From positions 363,376 to 427,375 of the forward strand of contig NZ_FNZF01000001.1 in NCBI RefSeq assembly GCF_900109165.1: a stretch of DNA of 64,000 bases. The letters run 5' to 3'. This stretch comes from Bhargavaea ginsengi (lineage in GTDB: Bacteria; Bacillota; Bacilli; Bacillales_A; Planococcaceae). Shown here in pieces: positions 33,754 to 42,180 of the stretch (its first letter is position 1; each line of letters starts with the position of its first letter). The position numbers were made by a program, and so were the translations under genes. The notes beneath the pieces are model-generated. The model did no database searches and was not told the origin of the DNA. It saw only the letters and a program-made list of their open reading frames with translations.

Positions 33754-35556
33754 ATGTGCAATCCGAAGACTGCTACTGCTGATTATACCACTTTTTCTGG
33801 TATGGAAAAAGAGATACAAGAAAAGGCCGCCCGGCCTAAACGGCAACTCGCCCCAGTTTTCAAACCCTATAATAACCGCCAGTCGTTCGCCATCTTCGAT
33901 GTCGAGGCACAGATCCCGGAACACCATGTGGCAAGGGTTATCGATGAAATGATTGAGCTTCTTCCAGACACCCAACTCTTTGCACACTACCCTGGCGGAG
34001 GGCGAAGCTCATTCCACCCGAAAATGATGCTGAAGGTCATTCTCTACGCTTACTCACAAAAGGAGTATTCCTGCCGGCGAATCGAGAAGCTGATCCGGGA
34101 AAATCTGCCGGCAATGTGGCTGGCCGCAGGCCAGACGCCGGACTACCGGACCATCAATGAATTTCGGCGTGTCCGGATGCCCGAGATGATTGATACCCTT
34201 TTCGAGTCGATGGTCATGGAGCTCCACCGGCGTGAGTTTATCGAGTTCGAGAACTACTTCCTCGATGGGACCAAGTTTGAAGCCAACGCCAATAAATATA
34301 CGTTCGTCTTTAAAAAGTCGCTCGAAACCCGCCAGGAGAAACTGGAGTCCAAGATCCGGGAGACCCTTGCTGAGATCCATGGGATTGCGGAGATGGAAGG
34401 CGTAGAGCTGGGCGAGAGGCCTGAAGGGAATCCGACAGTGTCGGAACTCGCGGAAGTTGCTTCGAAACTGGAAGAACGGGATGAAGCCCTGACGGGCGAA
34501 ATTGAGGCAGAGAAGGATGGATCGGTCCGCAAAGTCATTCGTAAAAGACGATCGCTGATCCGGAAGAAACTAAAACTGGTCCGAGAGGATTTTATTCCGC
34601 GCAAAGAAAAATATGCTGTTCAGCTTGGTGTCTGCGGGGATGACCGGAACAGTTACTCGAAGACTGATCCTGATGCCACGTTCATGCGAATGAAGGACGA
34701 CCATATGAAAAACGGTCAGCTCAAACCGGGCTACAACGTTCAGATGGCCACCGAAAACCAGTTTATCCTCTTCTATTCCATCCACCAGCGTCCGACGGAT
34801 ACCCGGTGCCTGATTCCACATTTGAAAGCCTATCGAGAGACCAATCTTCCGATGCCAAAACGCATTGTCGCTGATGCGGGTTACGGAAGTGAAGAGAACT
34901 ATCGTTATCTTGTGGAAGGTGAGGACGACAAACCGGTTGCTGAATTTGTTGTTCCTTATGGAACCTACATAAGGGAACAGCTACGTAGTTTTAAAAACAA
35001 TCGTTTCAATGCGAAGAACTGGGAATATATCGAAGAGGACGATCTATTTATCTGTCCAAACGGCCGGAAGGTCCGGTTCAAGAAATACCTGCAGAAAAAG
35101 AATAAATCAGGCTATTTCCAAGATCTCAAGATCTACGAGTGCGAAGACTGTAGCGACTGCCCGCTGAAGAAGCTTTGCACCAAAGCCAAAGGGAACCGTC
35201 AGGTTCACTGGAATCCGATCTATGAGGAAATGAAGGCCAAGGCCAGGAAAGCCCTTGAAGATGAAACCCTGAAAAAAGTCTATGCCCTCCGGAAAATCGA
35301 GGTCGAGACAGTTTTTGGGAATCTCAAGGGCAATTTGGCGTTTCGTCGATTCCTACTTCGAGGGCTCGATAAGGTTCACGTGGAATTCGGCATCCTTGCA
35401 ATGGCCCATAACTTCCTAAAGGTGGCGCGCATCTTGCGGATGCTTTCTGCAAAAAACATAAAAAACAAAAACAGGCGGAGAAAAAACAACTCGTTTTTCT
35501 CCGCCTGCTTTATTTTGGGGACTTATTGGACAGCCCCTTTGTTCTGTATGATTTAG
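33754..35556 (+). CDS. IS1182-family transposase (DDE)
   Basis: 600 residues from ATG 33754. An N-terminal region ([10 protein letters not shown] ... [15 protein letters not shown]) is followed by a DDE-type nuclease core: [27 protein letters not shown] and [18 protein letters not shown] Cys-rich knot ([15 protein letters not shown]) lies between them. The reading frame crosses the right inverted repeat and ends on TAG 35554-35556 in host DNA. A terminator-like stem (35472-35507) lies inside the coding end. An in-frame ATG 14 codons upstream is disfavoured because AAGGAG precedes 33754. Confidence 0.9.
   Translation: MCNPKTATADYTTFSGMEKEIQEKAARPKRQLAPVFKPYNNRQSFAIFDVEAQIPEHHVARVIDEMIELLPDTQLFAHYPGGGRSSFHPKMMLKVILYAYSQKEYSCRRIEKLIRENLPAMWLAAGQTPDYRTINEFRRVRMPEMIDTLFESMVMELHRREFIEFENYFLDGTKFEANANKYTFVFKKSLETRQEKLESKIRETLAEIHGIAEMEGVELGERPEGNPTVSELAEVASKLEERDEALTGEIEAEKDGSVRKVIRKRRSLIRKKLKLVREDFIPRKEKYAVQLGVCGDDRNSYSKTDPDATFMRMKDDHMKNGQLKPGYNVQMATENQFILFYSIHQRPTDTRCLIPHLKAYRETNLPMPKRIVADAGYGSEENYRYLVEGEDDKPVAEFVVPYGTYIREQLRSFKNNRFNAKNWEYIEEDDLFICPNGRKVRFKKYLQKKNKSGYFQDLKIYECEDCSDCPLKKLCTKAKGNRQVHWNPIYEEMKAKARKALEDETLKKVYALRKIEVETVFGNLKGNLAFRRFLLRGLDKVHVEFGILAMAHNFLKVARILRMLSAKNIKNKNRRRKNNSFFSACFILGTYWTAPLFCMI
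35472..35514 (+). terminator. Stem-loop near the IS right end
   Basis: CAGGCGGAGAAAAA paired with TTTTTCTCCGCCTG (8-base loop), followed by CTTTATTTT. It overlaps the last transposase codons and may end the IS transcript. Confidence 0.6.
35527..35539 (-). repeat. IS right terminal inverted repeat
   Basis: Minus strand AAGGGGCTGTCCA, identical to the left end; 13 bases before the stop codon of the neighbouring minus-strand gene. Confidence 0.88.
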
Positions 35557-36497
35557 TCGGCCTGCAGTTTGCCTTTGAGCTTTTCAAGCATGTCGGCAGT
35601 CATCGATTCAAGGTCGTAGTCGGCCTCGAATCCCCATTCCGCAATTGCGGCGGACGGATCGATTGAATCCGGCCAGCTTTCCGCGATGGACTGGCGCACC
35701 GGATCGACATCGTAGGTTAGTTTAAAGTCCGGTAAATGCTTTTGGATCGCCTTTTCAAAATCTGACGGTTCCACGCTCATCGCGGTTACGTTGAATGCAT
35801 TTCGGTGGATGAGTTTCGACGGATCTGCCTCCATCAGGTCAACAATCGCCTGCAGGGCATCCGGCATGTACATCATGTCCATATAGGTGCTTTCGGCGAT
35901 AAATGAAGAATACTTACCGTCTTCGATCGCCTTGTAAAAGATGTCGACGGCGTAGTCGGTCGTTCCGCCGCCGGGAGGCGTTACATATGAAATGAGACCC
36001 GGGAACCGTACGCCGCGTGTGTCGACGCCGAATTTCTCAAAATAGTAGTCGCAGAGCAGTTCCCCTGACACTTTATTGACGCCGTACATCGTCGTCGGAC
36101 GCTGGATCGTATCCTGAGGCGTATGTTTTTTCGGCGTGGACGGCCCGAACGCCCCGATTGAACTCGGTGTGAAAAACTGTAGGTCCAGTTCGCGCGCCGT
36201 CTCCAGAGCATTGACCAAACCGCCCATATTCAGGTTCCATGCGAAAAGGGGATTTTTCTCTGCCGTGGCGGACAAAAGGGCGGCCATGTGGATGATCGTG
36301 TCTGCCCCAAATGATTTGGCAAGATCATGCATGCGCTCCCCGTCCGTTACATCCAGCTGTTCAAACGGTCCGTCCGCGGAGTCGGGTACCCGGATATCCG
36401 TTGCGAGGACATGATCCGCCCCGTACAGTCCCCTCAACTTACCCGTCAGTTCAGAGCCGATCTGCCCCAGTGCCCCGGTTACCATGATCTTCTTCAT
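35553..36497 (-). CDS. tdh: SDR-type L-threonine 3-dehydrogenase
   Basis: 314 residues from ATG 36497 (GGGAG eight bases upstream). Rossmann motif [23 protein letters not shown], catalytic Ser in [10 protein letters not shown] and Y-x-x-x-K in [10 protein letters not shown]. The [23 protein letters not shown] segment is typical of the short-chain epimerase-like threonine dehydrogenases. It would oxidise L-threonine to 2-amino-3-ketobutyrate, which Kbl (about 1.4 kb upstream) cleaves to glycine and acetyl-CoA. A sigma-A promoter precedes it. An IS ends 13 bases beyond its stop. Confidence 0.88.
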   Translation of the reverse strand: MKKIMVTGALGQIGSELTGKLRGLYGADHVLATDIRVPDSADGPFEQLDVTDGERMHDLAKSFGADTIIHMAALLSATAEKNPLFAWNLNMGGLVNALETARELDLQFFTPSSIGAFGPSTPKKHTPQDTIQRPTTMYGVNKVSGELLCDYYFEKFGVDTRGVRFPGLISYVTPPGGGTTDYAVDIFYKAIEDGKYSSFIAESTYMDMMYMPDALQAIVDLMEADPSKLIHRNAFNVTAMSVEPSDFEKAIQKHLPDFKLTYDVDPVRQSIAESWPDSIDPSAAIAEWGFEADYDLESMTADMLEKLKGKLQAD

Positions 36498-36586
36498 TCC
36501 CGTCACTCCCATTCATCCATTTGTATTTACAGCGTGGACATTATATAGCGGTGAAACATTGATTTCACTGTAATTTGATGTACCCT

Positions 36587-36615
36587 ATTATAATTTGTAT
36601 TCACAGCAAGTACAA
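36587..36615 (-). promoter_or_regulatory. Sigma-A promoter of the threonine dehydrogenase gene
   Basis: Minus strand TTGTAC (36615-36610), 17-base spacer, TATAAT (36592-36587). Downstream, GTGAAA-N6-TTTCAC (36551-36568) is a palindrome that could be an operator. Confidence 0.7.
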
Positions 36616-36625
36616 CCGCGGATTA

Positions 36626-36655
36626 CTTTTCCCGAAAGCTCCGAGTTGGTATAAT
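36626..36655 (+). promoter_or_regulatory. Extended -10 promoter of the 215-residue protein
   Basis: TGGTATAAT (TATAAT at 36650-36655) with a poor -35, about 26 bases before the TTG start at 36682. Confidence 0.6.
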
Positions 36656-36681
36656 AGTGAAAAAATAGAGGAAGTGCCGTT

Positions 36682-37329
36682 TTGATTGCTGTTGTACAAT
36701 TTCTTATGCTGCTCGCTATCCTGGTTCTGGCAGCACTGTTGCTGATCTGGCTCGGAGCGCCGTTCTGGCTGACAGTGCTCGTGCTCGCCGCCCTGTACAT
36801 GACACTGACCACGGTTCCGACACTTGTGCTGTCGTATAAGTCGAAGAATCTGCGTGCGATTGACCGCTTCCTGCTGCGGAATTCCCGCAAGCCAATCTAC
36901 AAATACGCCTATTCGGTGGCCCACGGGACCGATGAGGAGATCCGGGCTTCACTCAGGGAAATCATGAGCCGGTACAAGCAGCCGGACATCCACCATGTAT
37001 ACGGCGCATTGCACGCCGTTTCGGAAAAGGACGGCGATGGGGTTTTGTCCCATGCAGAAAAAATCGGCAGCGAGCCGATGCAGTCCTATTACGACGCATA
37101 TGGGCACGCCCTGAACGGGGATTATGGCCAGGCGGAAGAAGCTCTATCCCGCATCCCTGAAGGCTATGCTTGGATGAAGCATGCCATACGGGCGGTCATT
37201 GCGAACCGCAAAGGAGATCGTGATGCGTTCCGTAAACAAGCTGATGCCGCAAAAAACGATGCCGGGGGTATCCAGTATTACCTTCTGCATCATAACTTCA
37301 GAAAGATGGAGGAATCGGCTGCTCATTAA
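36682..37329 (+). CDS. Membrane-anchored TPR-like protein, unknown
   Basis: 215 residues from TTG with GAGGA eight bases upstream. Two hydrophobic spans (about 5-24 and 27-50) anchor a cytoplasmic helical domain with repeated helix pairs (YKYAYSVAHGTDEEIRASL, YDAYGHALNGDYGQAEEALS), which looks like tetratricopeptide-type repeats. No enzymatic motif. Followed after 24 bases by a 52-codon gene, probably co-transcribed. Confidence 0.7.
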   Translation: MIAVVQFLMLLAILVLAALLLIWLGAPFWLTVLVLAALYMTLTTVPTLVLSYKSKNLRAIDRFLLRNSRKPIYKYAYSVAHGTDEEIRASLREIMSRYKQPDIHHVYGALHAVSEKDGDGVLSHAEKIGSEPMQSYYDAYGHALNGDYGQAEEALSRIPEGYAWMKHAIRAVIANRKGDRDAFRKQADAAKNDAGGIQYYLLHHNFRKMEESAAH

Positions 37330-37353
37330 AAAACATACAGGAGGATGATTGCC

Positions 37354-37512
37354 ATGATTCTTGTCGAGAACACTGCCGTTGAACTGAAGGACGGCCGCCG
37401 CGGGCTGATTGTTGATGTTCGGGACAATGGGGAATCCATCCAGTATGATGTGGAGATGGGAGACGGGGAGATCGTCACTGTCTTTGCCGAAGAAGTGAAC
37501 CGCCCGGTCTGA
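37354..37512 (+). CDS. Small 52-residue beta-rich protein, unknown
   Basis: ATG 37354 with CAGGAGG nine bases upstream. The product begins MILVENTAVELKDGRRGLIVD and continues with alternating beta-strand pattern, resembling small SH3/KOW-like barrels such as DUF2187 proteins, but no firm family match. A strong terminator follows 10 bases after the stop, which supports a real transcript end. Confidence 0.7.
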   Translation: MILVENTAVELKDGRRGLIVDVRDNGESIQYDVEMGDGEIVTVFAEEVNRPV

Positions 37513-37521
37513 GCCGGGCAC

Positions 37522-37568
37522 AAAAAAACCGCCAGGTCACCGGTTAACACCGGTTTCCTGGCGGTTTT
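37522..37568. terminator. Bidirectional terminator
   Basis: AAAACCGCCAGG / CCTGGCGGTTTT stem with an inner ACCGGT-type palindrome as apical loop; A- and T-runs on both sides. Shared by the convergent 52- and 95-codon genes. Confidence 0.88.
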
Positions 37569-37855
37569 CATGTTCGCCTGATATATTGTTTTCCGCCTTG
37601 CCCGATACGCTTTAGTTCTCCTCTTGCTTCGAGATCAAGCTTGACGGCGGTGATATACCATGTCGTCTTGCCGTCAAAGTGGGAGAGCCGTTTCGGAGCG
37701 CGCTCAGTCAGATCCATGAATGAGATTTCACCGGAGGCATCCACTTCTTCCAGAATGGCCTTGCGGATGGCCTCATAGCGGCGTCTCAGGATTTTTGCGC
37801 CCTGCTTTCCTTCCGGATGGAGCAGCTGGATCTGTTCTTCATCTCGCTTTTTCAA
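37568..37855 (-). CDS. DUF6958-like small protein
   Basis: 95 residues. LHPEGKQGAKILRRRYEAIRKAIL and WYITAVKLDLEARGELKRI match my memory of DUF6958 proteins, which look like a compact winged-helix fold. Function unknown. The start is 11 bases after the kbl stop, so it is likely co-transcribed with kbl; the Shine-Dalgarno AGGAGG lies in that gap. Confidence 0.65.
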   Translation of the reverse strand: MKKRDEEQIQLLHPEGKQGAKILRRRYEAIRKAILEEVDASGEISFMDLTERAPKRLSHFDGKTTWYITAVKLDLEARGELKRIGQGGKQYIRRT

Positions 37856-37866
37856 GGAATCCCTCC

Positions 37867-39057
37867 TCAGCTGATGACACCCAGTTCCTTGCCGACTTTC
37901 TCGTAAACGGCAAGTGCTTCATCGAGCATTTCTTTCGTGTGTGCGGCGGTAGGCATATTGCGGACACGGCCGGTGCCCTTCGGTACAGTCGGGAAGACGA
38001 TCGATTTCGCGTAGACGCCCTCTTCCATCAGGCGCTTGGAGAATTGCTGTGCCAGCTTTTCTTCACCGATGATGCACGGTGTGATCGGGGTTTCTGATTT
38101 GCCGATATCAAAGCCGAGCTTTTTCAGGCCAGCTTTCAGATAGTCTCCGTTCTCCCATAGCTTGTCCACAAGTTCACTCGATGCGAGAAGCTTGTCAACC
38201 GCTCCGATGACCGCTGCGACATCGCCCGGCGTCATCGCAGTCGAGAACAGGAACGGACGGGAACGGACTTTCAGCCAGTCGATCAGTTGCTGTTTACCGG
38301 CCACATACCCGCCGACGACACCGATCGCCTTGGAAAGTGTACCGATCTGGAAGTCGATGTCGCGCTCGAGTCCGAAGTGCTTGACAGTGCCTTTGCCGCC
38401 GCCCATGACGCCGGATCCGTGAGCGTCGTCCACGTACGTGATCAGGTCGAATTCCTTCGCAATCTGGACTGCATCGGGCAGATTTGCGACGTCGCCGTCC
38501 ATCGAGAAAACACCGTCCGTGATGTACATGACTTTGTTATACTGGCCCGATTCCGTTGCTTCCTTCGCCTTTTTGCGGAGGTCATCCATGTCCTGGTGGT
38601 TGACGCGGATGATTTTCGCGCGGGACAGCCGGCAGCCGTCGATGATGGATGCGTGGTTCAGCTCATCGGAGAGGATTGCGTCATTTTTGTCCATGACAGC
38701 GGAAATCGCCGCCATGTTGCAGTTGAATCCGGACTGGTAACCGATTGCCGCTTCGGTCCCTTTGAACTCGGCCAGTTTCTCTTCAAGCTTTACATGAAGG
38801 TCGAGCGTACCGTTGATTGTGCGCACGGCCCCTGCTCCGACACCGTACTTGTCGATTGCGCCCTTGGCCAGCTGTTTCAGCCCTTCGTCAGTCGCAAGTC
38901 CCAGGTAGTTGTTCGAGCTCAGGTTGATGAGGTCGCGGCCGCCGACCTTGATCGTCGGGCCGTTCGGGCCCTCGACCGGGTCGATTTCATTATAGAGTCC
39001 TGCGCCTCTCAGTTCCTGGAGGTTTTCTTCGAGAAATTGATCTAAAATTTTCGCCAA
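37867..39057 (-). CDS. kbl: Glycine C-acetyltransferase (2-amino-3-ketobutyrate CoA ligase)
   Basis: 396 residues, TTG start with GGAAAGGAAG upstream. PLP alpha-oxoamine synthase family: [13 protein letters not shown] near the start, DAHGSGVMG and the PLP-lysine motif [13 protein letters not shown]. Kbl condenses or cleaves 2-amino-3-ketobutyrate with CoA to glycine and acetyl-CoA, the second step of threonine catabolism. The matching dehydrogenase is about 1.4 kb away, beyond three genes. Confidence 0.93.
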   Translation of the reverse strand: MAKILDQFLEENLQELRGAGLYNEIDPVEGPNGPTIKVGGRDLINLSSNNYLGLATDEGLKQLAKGAIDKYGVGAGAVRTINGTLDLHVKLEEKLAEFKGTEAAIGYQSGFNCNMAAISAVMDKNDAILSDELNHASIIDGCRLSRAKIIRVNHQDMDDLRKKAKEATESGQYNKVMYITDGVFSMDGDVANLPDAVQIAKEFDLITYVDDAHGSGVMGGGKGTVKHFGLERDIDFQIGTLSKAIGVVGGYVAGKQQLIDWLKVRSRPFLFSTAMTPGDVAAVIGAVDKLLASSELVDKLWENGDYLKAGLKKLGFDIGKSETPITPCIIGEEKLAQQFSKRLMEEGVYAKSIVFPTVPKGTGRVRNMPTAAHTKEMLDEALAVYEKVGKELGVIS

Positions 39058-39107
39058 AGGAATCTTCCTTTCCGACTTTGATGTATGTCCATTCTATCAC
39101 AGCCCGT

Positions 39108-39422
39108 TCAGCTGAACAGCTTCAGGCACGCCGCGCCGGCGATGATGAATGAGATGAAGAGCAGCCGCTTCCAGCCGGCCGGTTCACGGAAGAACAGGAT
39201 GCCGATCAGGACGGCGCCCGCTGCGCCTAGCCCTGTCCAGATCGCGTACGCCGTGCCCATCGGAATCTCCCTCATCGCAAGTGACAGGAGCACGAAACCG
39301 AGGCCGAATGACAGGACGAGCGGAATAAGCCGCCACCATTTTTTGTCGGCCAGATACATGTTGATGAACATGACGCCGAAGATCTCGCCCAGACTGGCGA
39401 GCGCAAGAAACACCCATGCCAT
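39108..39422 (-). CDS. SMR-family transporter subunit (B)
   Basis: 104 residues, four hydrophobic spans. The membrane-embedded Glu is in LASLGEIFGV (about residue 13), and GTAYAIWTGLGAAGAV is the SMR helix-3 signature. The start overlaps the preceding stop by one base, so the pair is co-translated and probably a heterodimer, similar to YkkC/YkkD or Gdx-type pairs. Confidence 0.88.
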   Translation of the reverse strand: MAWVFLALASLGEIFGVMFINMYLADKKWWRLIPLVLSFGLGFVLLSLAMREIPMGTAYAIWTGLGAAGAVLIGILFFREPAGWKRLLFISFIIAGAACLKLFS

Positions 39423-39757
39423 CAGTGCTCACCTCTTTCCGGTGCGGGGGCACTGTCCGTCAGTTTGATGCCGACGACGCCGACCAGGATAAGGGCGATG
39501 AAGAACAGCTTGACCGGCGAGAAAGGTTCTCCGAACACAAGCATGTCCACGACCACGATTGCCGCAGCCCCCGAACCGGTGAATACCGCGTAAACGGTGC
39601 CGGAAGGAATCTGTTCACAAGCCCGGATGATAAAGTAGAAGCTGAAGATGATGGCGACCGCCGTCCCGGACCATTCAAGGATACTGTCCGAGTGGGTCAG
39701 CCCGACCACCCAGAACACCTCGACGACGGCGGCGAAGAATACATACAGCCATGCCAC
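39422..39757 (-). CDS. SMR-family transporter subunit (A)
   Basis: 111 residues from GTG 39757, four hydrophobic spans. Essential Glu in AAVVEVFWVVGL and helix-3 SGTVYAVFTGSGAAAIV. The charged tail APAPERGEH extends beyond the fourth span, typical of the longer partner in paired SMR systems. Substrate could be guanidinium or quaternary cations; no guanidine riboswitch is present upstream. Confidence 0.88.
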   Translation of the reverse strand: MAWLYVFFAAVVEVFWVVGLTHSDSILEWSGTAVAIIFSFYFIIRACEQIPSGTVYAVFTGSGAAAIVVVDMLVFGEPFSPVKLFFIALILVGVVGIKLTDSAPAPERGEH

Positions 39758-39822
39758 CGGCCGTCACCTCTTTCCATTCTGATATCGTTTCCACTCTAAC
39801 AGAATGGAACCTTTCGCACATA

Positions 39823-39855
39823 GCAAAACCGCCCGGGGATGTCCCCGGGCGGCCT
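39823..39855 (-). terminator. Rho-independent terminator of the P-loop ATPase gene
   Basis: A GGCCGCCCGGGGA / TCCCCGGGCGG stem with a tight loop, followed on the minus strand by TTTTGC, two bases beyond the stop. Confidence 0.88.
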
Positions 39856-39856
39856 G

Positions 39857-40924
39857 TCACAGCTGCTCCCTGATCGTCCTGAACTTTTCCTCCCACCGCT
39901 CCTGGTTGATGGCGCTGTCCATCCTGGCACGGATCGAGTGGATTTCCCTGACATGGGCATTCATATAAGCACTCGCGTCCAGCATCGCTTCCCGGTAGAC
40001 CGCTTCAATCTCATCGGCCTGCTTTTCGAATGTCTCGTCATCCCGGCACATACCGAGCATGTCGACGATTTCGTCCCCTTCACGCTCCGGCCCGTATTCA
40101 TGCGGCTTGGTCGCATCGAATACACAAACCGATAGCTCAGGGAGGACGATCAGGTCAACGCTTCCCGGGTCGAGCGCACACCATCCGTAGATGACATCCA
40201 GTCCCCGGGCCTCCGCCTCTTTCCCCAGCTTTTTCATCATTGTAGACTTGCCGGTGCCGGGATGTGCCTTGATAAGGAGCCGGCGCTTCAGGCCTTTTGT
40301 GACCGAATCGAAAAAGTCTTGCGCTCCCTCCGCGGTGAGTGTGCCGATGTACCGGTTCACTACGGAAGGCGCCTTATTAAGCGAAAGATCGCCGAACAGC
40401 GATCCGGCGAGGCTGTCCGAGAGTTTGTCCGCGAGCTCCCAGGACATGCGTGCCCTGTTTGCCTCTTCCCACCGGTCATGCAGCTCTTTCGCGCGCTTCA
40501 GTGAAGCGAATGTCTTGCGGAGCGCCTCCTCGGCCTTTTCCGCAGTTTCCCGGATGAATCCGTTCTGCAGCTTCAGCCGGTCCTCGTCATAGCCGTCGTA
40601 AAACGTCACCACACGGTGTGCGCCTCCGATCTGCACGGGCTCGAGTGCCACCGGATGGGAGGCCTGGACAAACAGGATTCCCGGCTTTACGACATGGACG
40701 GCATCAAGCCCGTCCGGGGTAAGCGGATCATGGAAAAGTTCAACGTCCCACCCGCGCTTCACATAATACTGTGCGACCTCTCTAAGAAGCACGGACAGGG
40801 CTCCTGTCGGGGGGGCCTTCAGGAGAAACGCCTTTGATGCCCCCGAAAGCAGCTCCCTGTAATTGTGCCGGATCCCCTCGGATGTGTAGGCCGTGCTCAT
40901 ATAGGATGTGATGGTCCCCTTCAA
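39857..40924 (-). CDS. P-loop ATPase of the PRK06851 type
   Basis: About 355 residues from TTG 40924 (AAAGGGTGATC upstream); the open frame extends 19 codons further without a site. A second-half Walker A KAHPGTGKST is intact (about residue 220), but the equivalent first-half loop reads KAPPTGALS and is degenerate. The family normally has two tandem P-loop halves. C-terminal half contains VDLIVLPELSVCVFDATKPHEYGP. Function of the family is not known to me; it may be a nucleotide-dependent switch. Confidence 0.75.
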   Translation of the reverse strand: MKGTITSYMSTAYTSEGIRHNYRELLSGASKAFLLKAPPTGALSVLLREVAQYYVKRGWDVELFHDPLTPDGLDAVHVVKPGILFVQASHPVALEPVQIGGAHRVVTFYDGYDEDRLKLQNGFIRETAEKAEEALRKTFASLKRAKELHDRWEEANRARMSWELADKLSDSLAGSLFGDLSLNKAPSVVNRYIGTLTAEGAQDFFDSVTKGLKRRLLIKAHPGTGKSTMMKKLGKEAEARGLDVIYGWCALDPGSVDLIVLPELSVCVFDATKPHEYGPEREGDEIVDMLGMCRDDETFEKQADEIEAVYREAMLDASAYMNAHVREIHSIRARMDSAINQERWEEKFRTIREQL

Positions 40925-40971
40925 GCGATCACCCTTTCCTCTTGACGGGACAGTATATGCGCGGAGCCGCG

Positions 40972-41008
40972 AAAAAAGCACGGCGGGACATGTCCCTGCC
41001 GTGCTTTC
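40972..41008 (-). terminator. Rho-independent terminator of the YczE-like gene
   Basis: AAAGCACGGCGGGAC / GTCCCTGCCGTGCTTT type stem with one bulge, followed on the minus strand by TTTTTTCG. Confidence 0.88.
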
Positions 41009-41010
41009 CT

Positions 41011-41643
41011 CTAGTTCACGCCGACCTCTTCCACCGGCTTTGACAGTCGTTCAAGGAGCCCTTTGAAGTAAGGGATCGTGTACTGGAGCAATTGCCCGAA
41101 AAACAGCACGATGATGACTGTTCCCACGCCGACGGGACCCCCGATCAGCCATCCGGTCAGAGCAACGGTGGCCTCCAGGACGGTCCTGACCGTTTTCACA
41201 CTCCAACCTGTCTTCTCCATCAGGACCAGCATCAGTGTATCCCTTGGGCCGGCCCCGATGCCCGGAGACACATACATGCCGAGTCCGATCGCCTGTACCG
41301 TGATCCCTGCCAGGAATAATGATATCTGTCCTGCGAGTGAATGGACATCGGGCAGGATCCAGTTGAAGAAATCAATGAATGAGCCGATCAGGAGCATATT
41401 GATCCATGTGCCGACCTGCGGCAGCCTGCGAAGATAGATGGACGTGGAGATGACGATAAAGAATCCTGTAAGAATCGACCATGTGCCGATCGTCAGTCCA
41501 AGCTGCTTGAACAGGCCGACATGAAGGACATCCCATGGGCTGATGCCGAGCAGGGCGCCTTTGATCGTCAATGTGATGCCAAGGGCCAGAAACAGCTGGC
41601 CAACCAAAAAGAATGTCCATCTCAAAGCCTGATATCGTTGCAT
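41011..41643 (-). CDS. YczE/YitT-family membrane protein
   Basis: 210 residues with five hydrophobic spans. Features of the YczE family: KGALLGISPWDVLHVGLFKQLGL, GLGMYVSPGIGAGPRDTLML and a C-terminal LLQYTIPYF. YczE-type proteins are poorly understood integral membrane proteins, one of which affects surfactin-type biosynthesis in B. subtilis. ATG start is 34 bases after the YbaK stop, so co-transcription is possible. Confidence 0.85.
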   Translation of the reverse strand: MQRYQALRWTFFLVGQLFLALGITLTIKGALLGISPWDVLHVGLFKQLGLTIGTWSILTGFFIVISTSIYLRRLPQVGTWINMLLIGSFIDFFNWILPDVHSLAGQISLFLAGITVQAIGLGMYVSPGIGAGPRDTLMLVLMEKTGWSVKTVRTVLEATVALTGWLIGGPVGVGTVIIVLFFGQLLQYTIPYFKGLLERLSKPVEEVGVN

Positions 41644-41677
41644 TCAGGCACCTCCAGTCTGTTCATCCGGCAACGGA

Positions 41678-42166
41678 TCATTTTCGGAGCGGTACAAATA
41701 CCGCATCTGCGGCCGTTGCGAGAACTTCCGGCGAGAGCTTCACCTGGAGACCGCGTTTCCCTGCGCTGACAATGATCCGGCCAAGCTGTTTGGCCGATTC
41801 GTCGATGTACGTCGGAAAGGCTTTTTTCATGCCGACAGGCGAACAGCCGCCCCTGACATAGCCTGTCACGTCGGTCAGATCCCTAAGGTGCAGCATCTCG
41901 ACTTTCTTTTCGCCGGCGGCTTTAGCGGCCTTTTTCAGATCAAGTTCATCTGCGACCGGAATGACGAAGACAAAATACTTTCCCGTGCCTGCGGTGGAAA
42001 CAAGCGTCTTATAGACAGTCTCTTCCGCCTGGCCCGTCTTTTCCGCTACCGATACTCCGTCTATCCGGTCGTCATCCGTATCGTATTCAATCAGCTCATA
42101 TTCGGCCTTTTGCCGATCCAGGATGCGGACGGCATTTGTCTTTTGGACTTTGTCCTTTTTCGCCAA
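41678..42166 (-). CDS. Cys-tRNA(Pro) deacylase, YbaK-like
   Basis: About 162 residues from TTG 42166 with GGAGG eight bases upstream; GTG 42175 is too close to that site. The YbaK/EbsC fold is marked by KTLVSTAGTGKYFVFVIP, EKKVEMLHLRDLTDVTGYVRGGCSPVGMKK and the final DAVFVPLRK. It hydrolyses misacylated Cys-tRNA(Pro). Its Shine-Dalgarno overlaps the topB stop, so it is translationally linked to topB. Confidence 0.88.
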   Translation of the reverse strand: MAKKDKVQKTNAVRILDRQKAEYELIEYDTDDDRIDGVSVAEKTGQAEETVYKTLVSTAGTGKYFVFVIPVADELDLKKAAKAAGEKKVEMLHLRDLTDVTGYVRGGCSPVGMKKAFPTYIDESAKQLGRIIVSAGKRGLQVKLSPEVLATAADAVFVPLRK

Positions 42167-42180
42167 ACCGGACACCTCCG

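Larger units (their letters stand above)
33616..35539 (+). mobile_element. IS1182-type insertion sequence, intact
   Basis: About 1.92 kb bounded by 13-bp identical terminal inverted repeats (AAGGGGCTGTCCA), with one full-length transposase. The left end continues into an imperfect inverted copy of itself (33618-33663), making a terminator-like hairpin that should block read-in transcription. It sits precisely between the stops of a STAS gene and an epimerase gene. No clear target duplication was seen. Confidence 0.88.

Noticed and set aside
38287-39045. 252-codon plus-strand open frame
   Set aside because: Antisense to kbl; no motif, no ribosome site.
39758-39830. Guanidine (ykkC) riboswitch upstream of the SMR pair
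   Set aside because: The interval is too short and none of the conserved aptamer segments is present.
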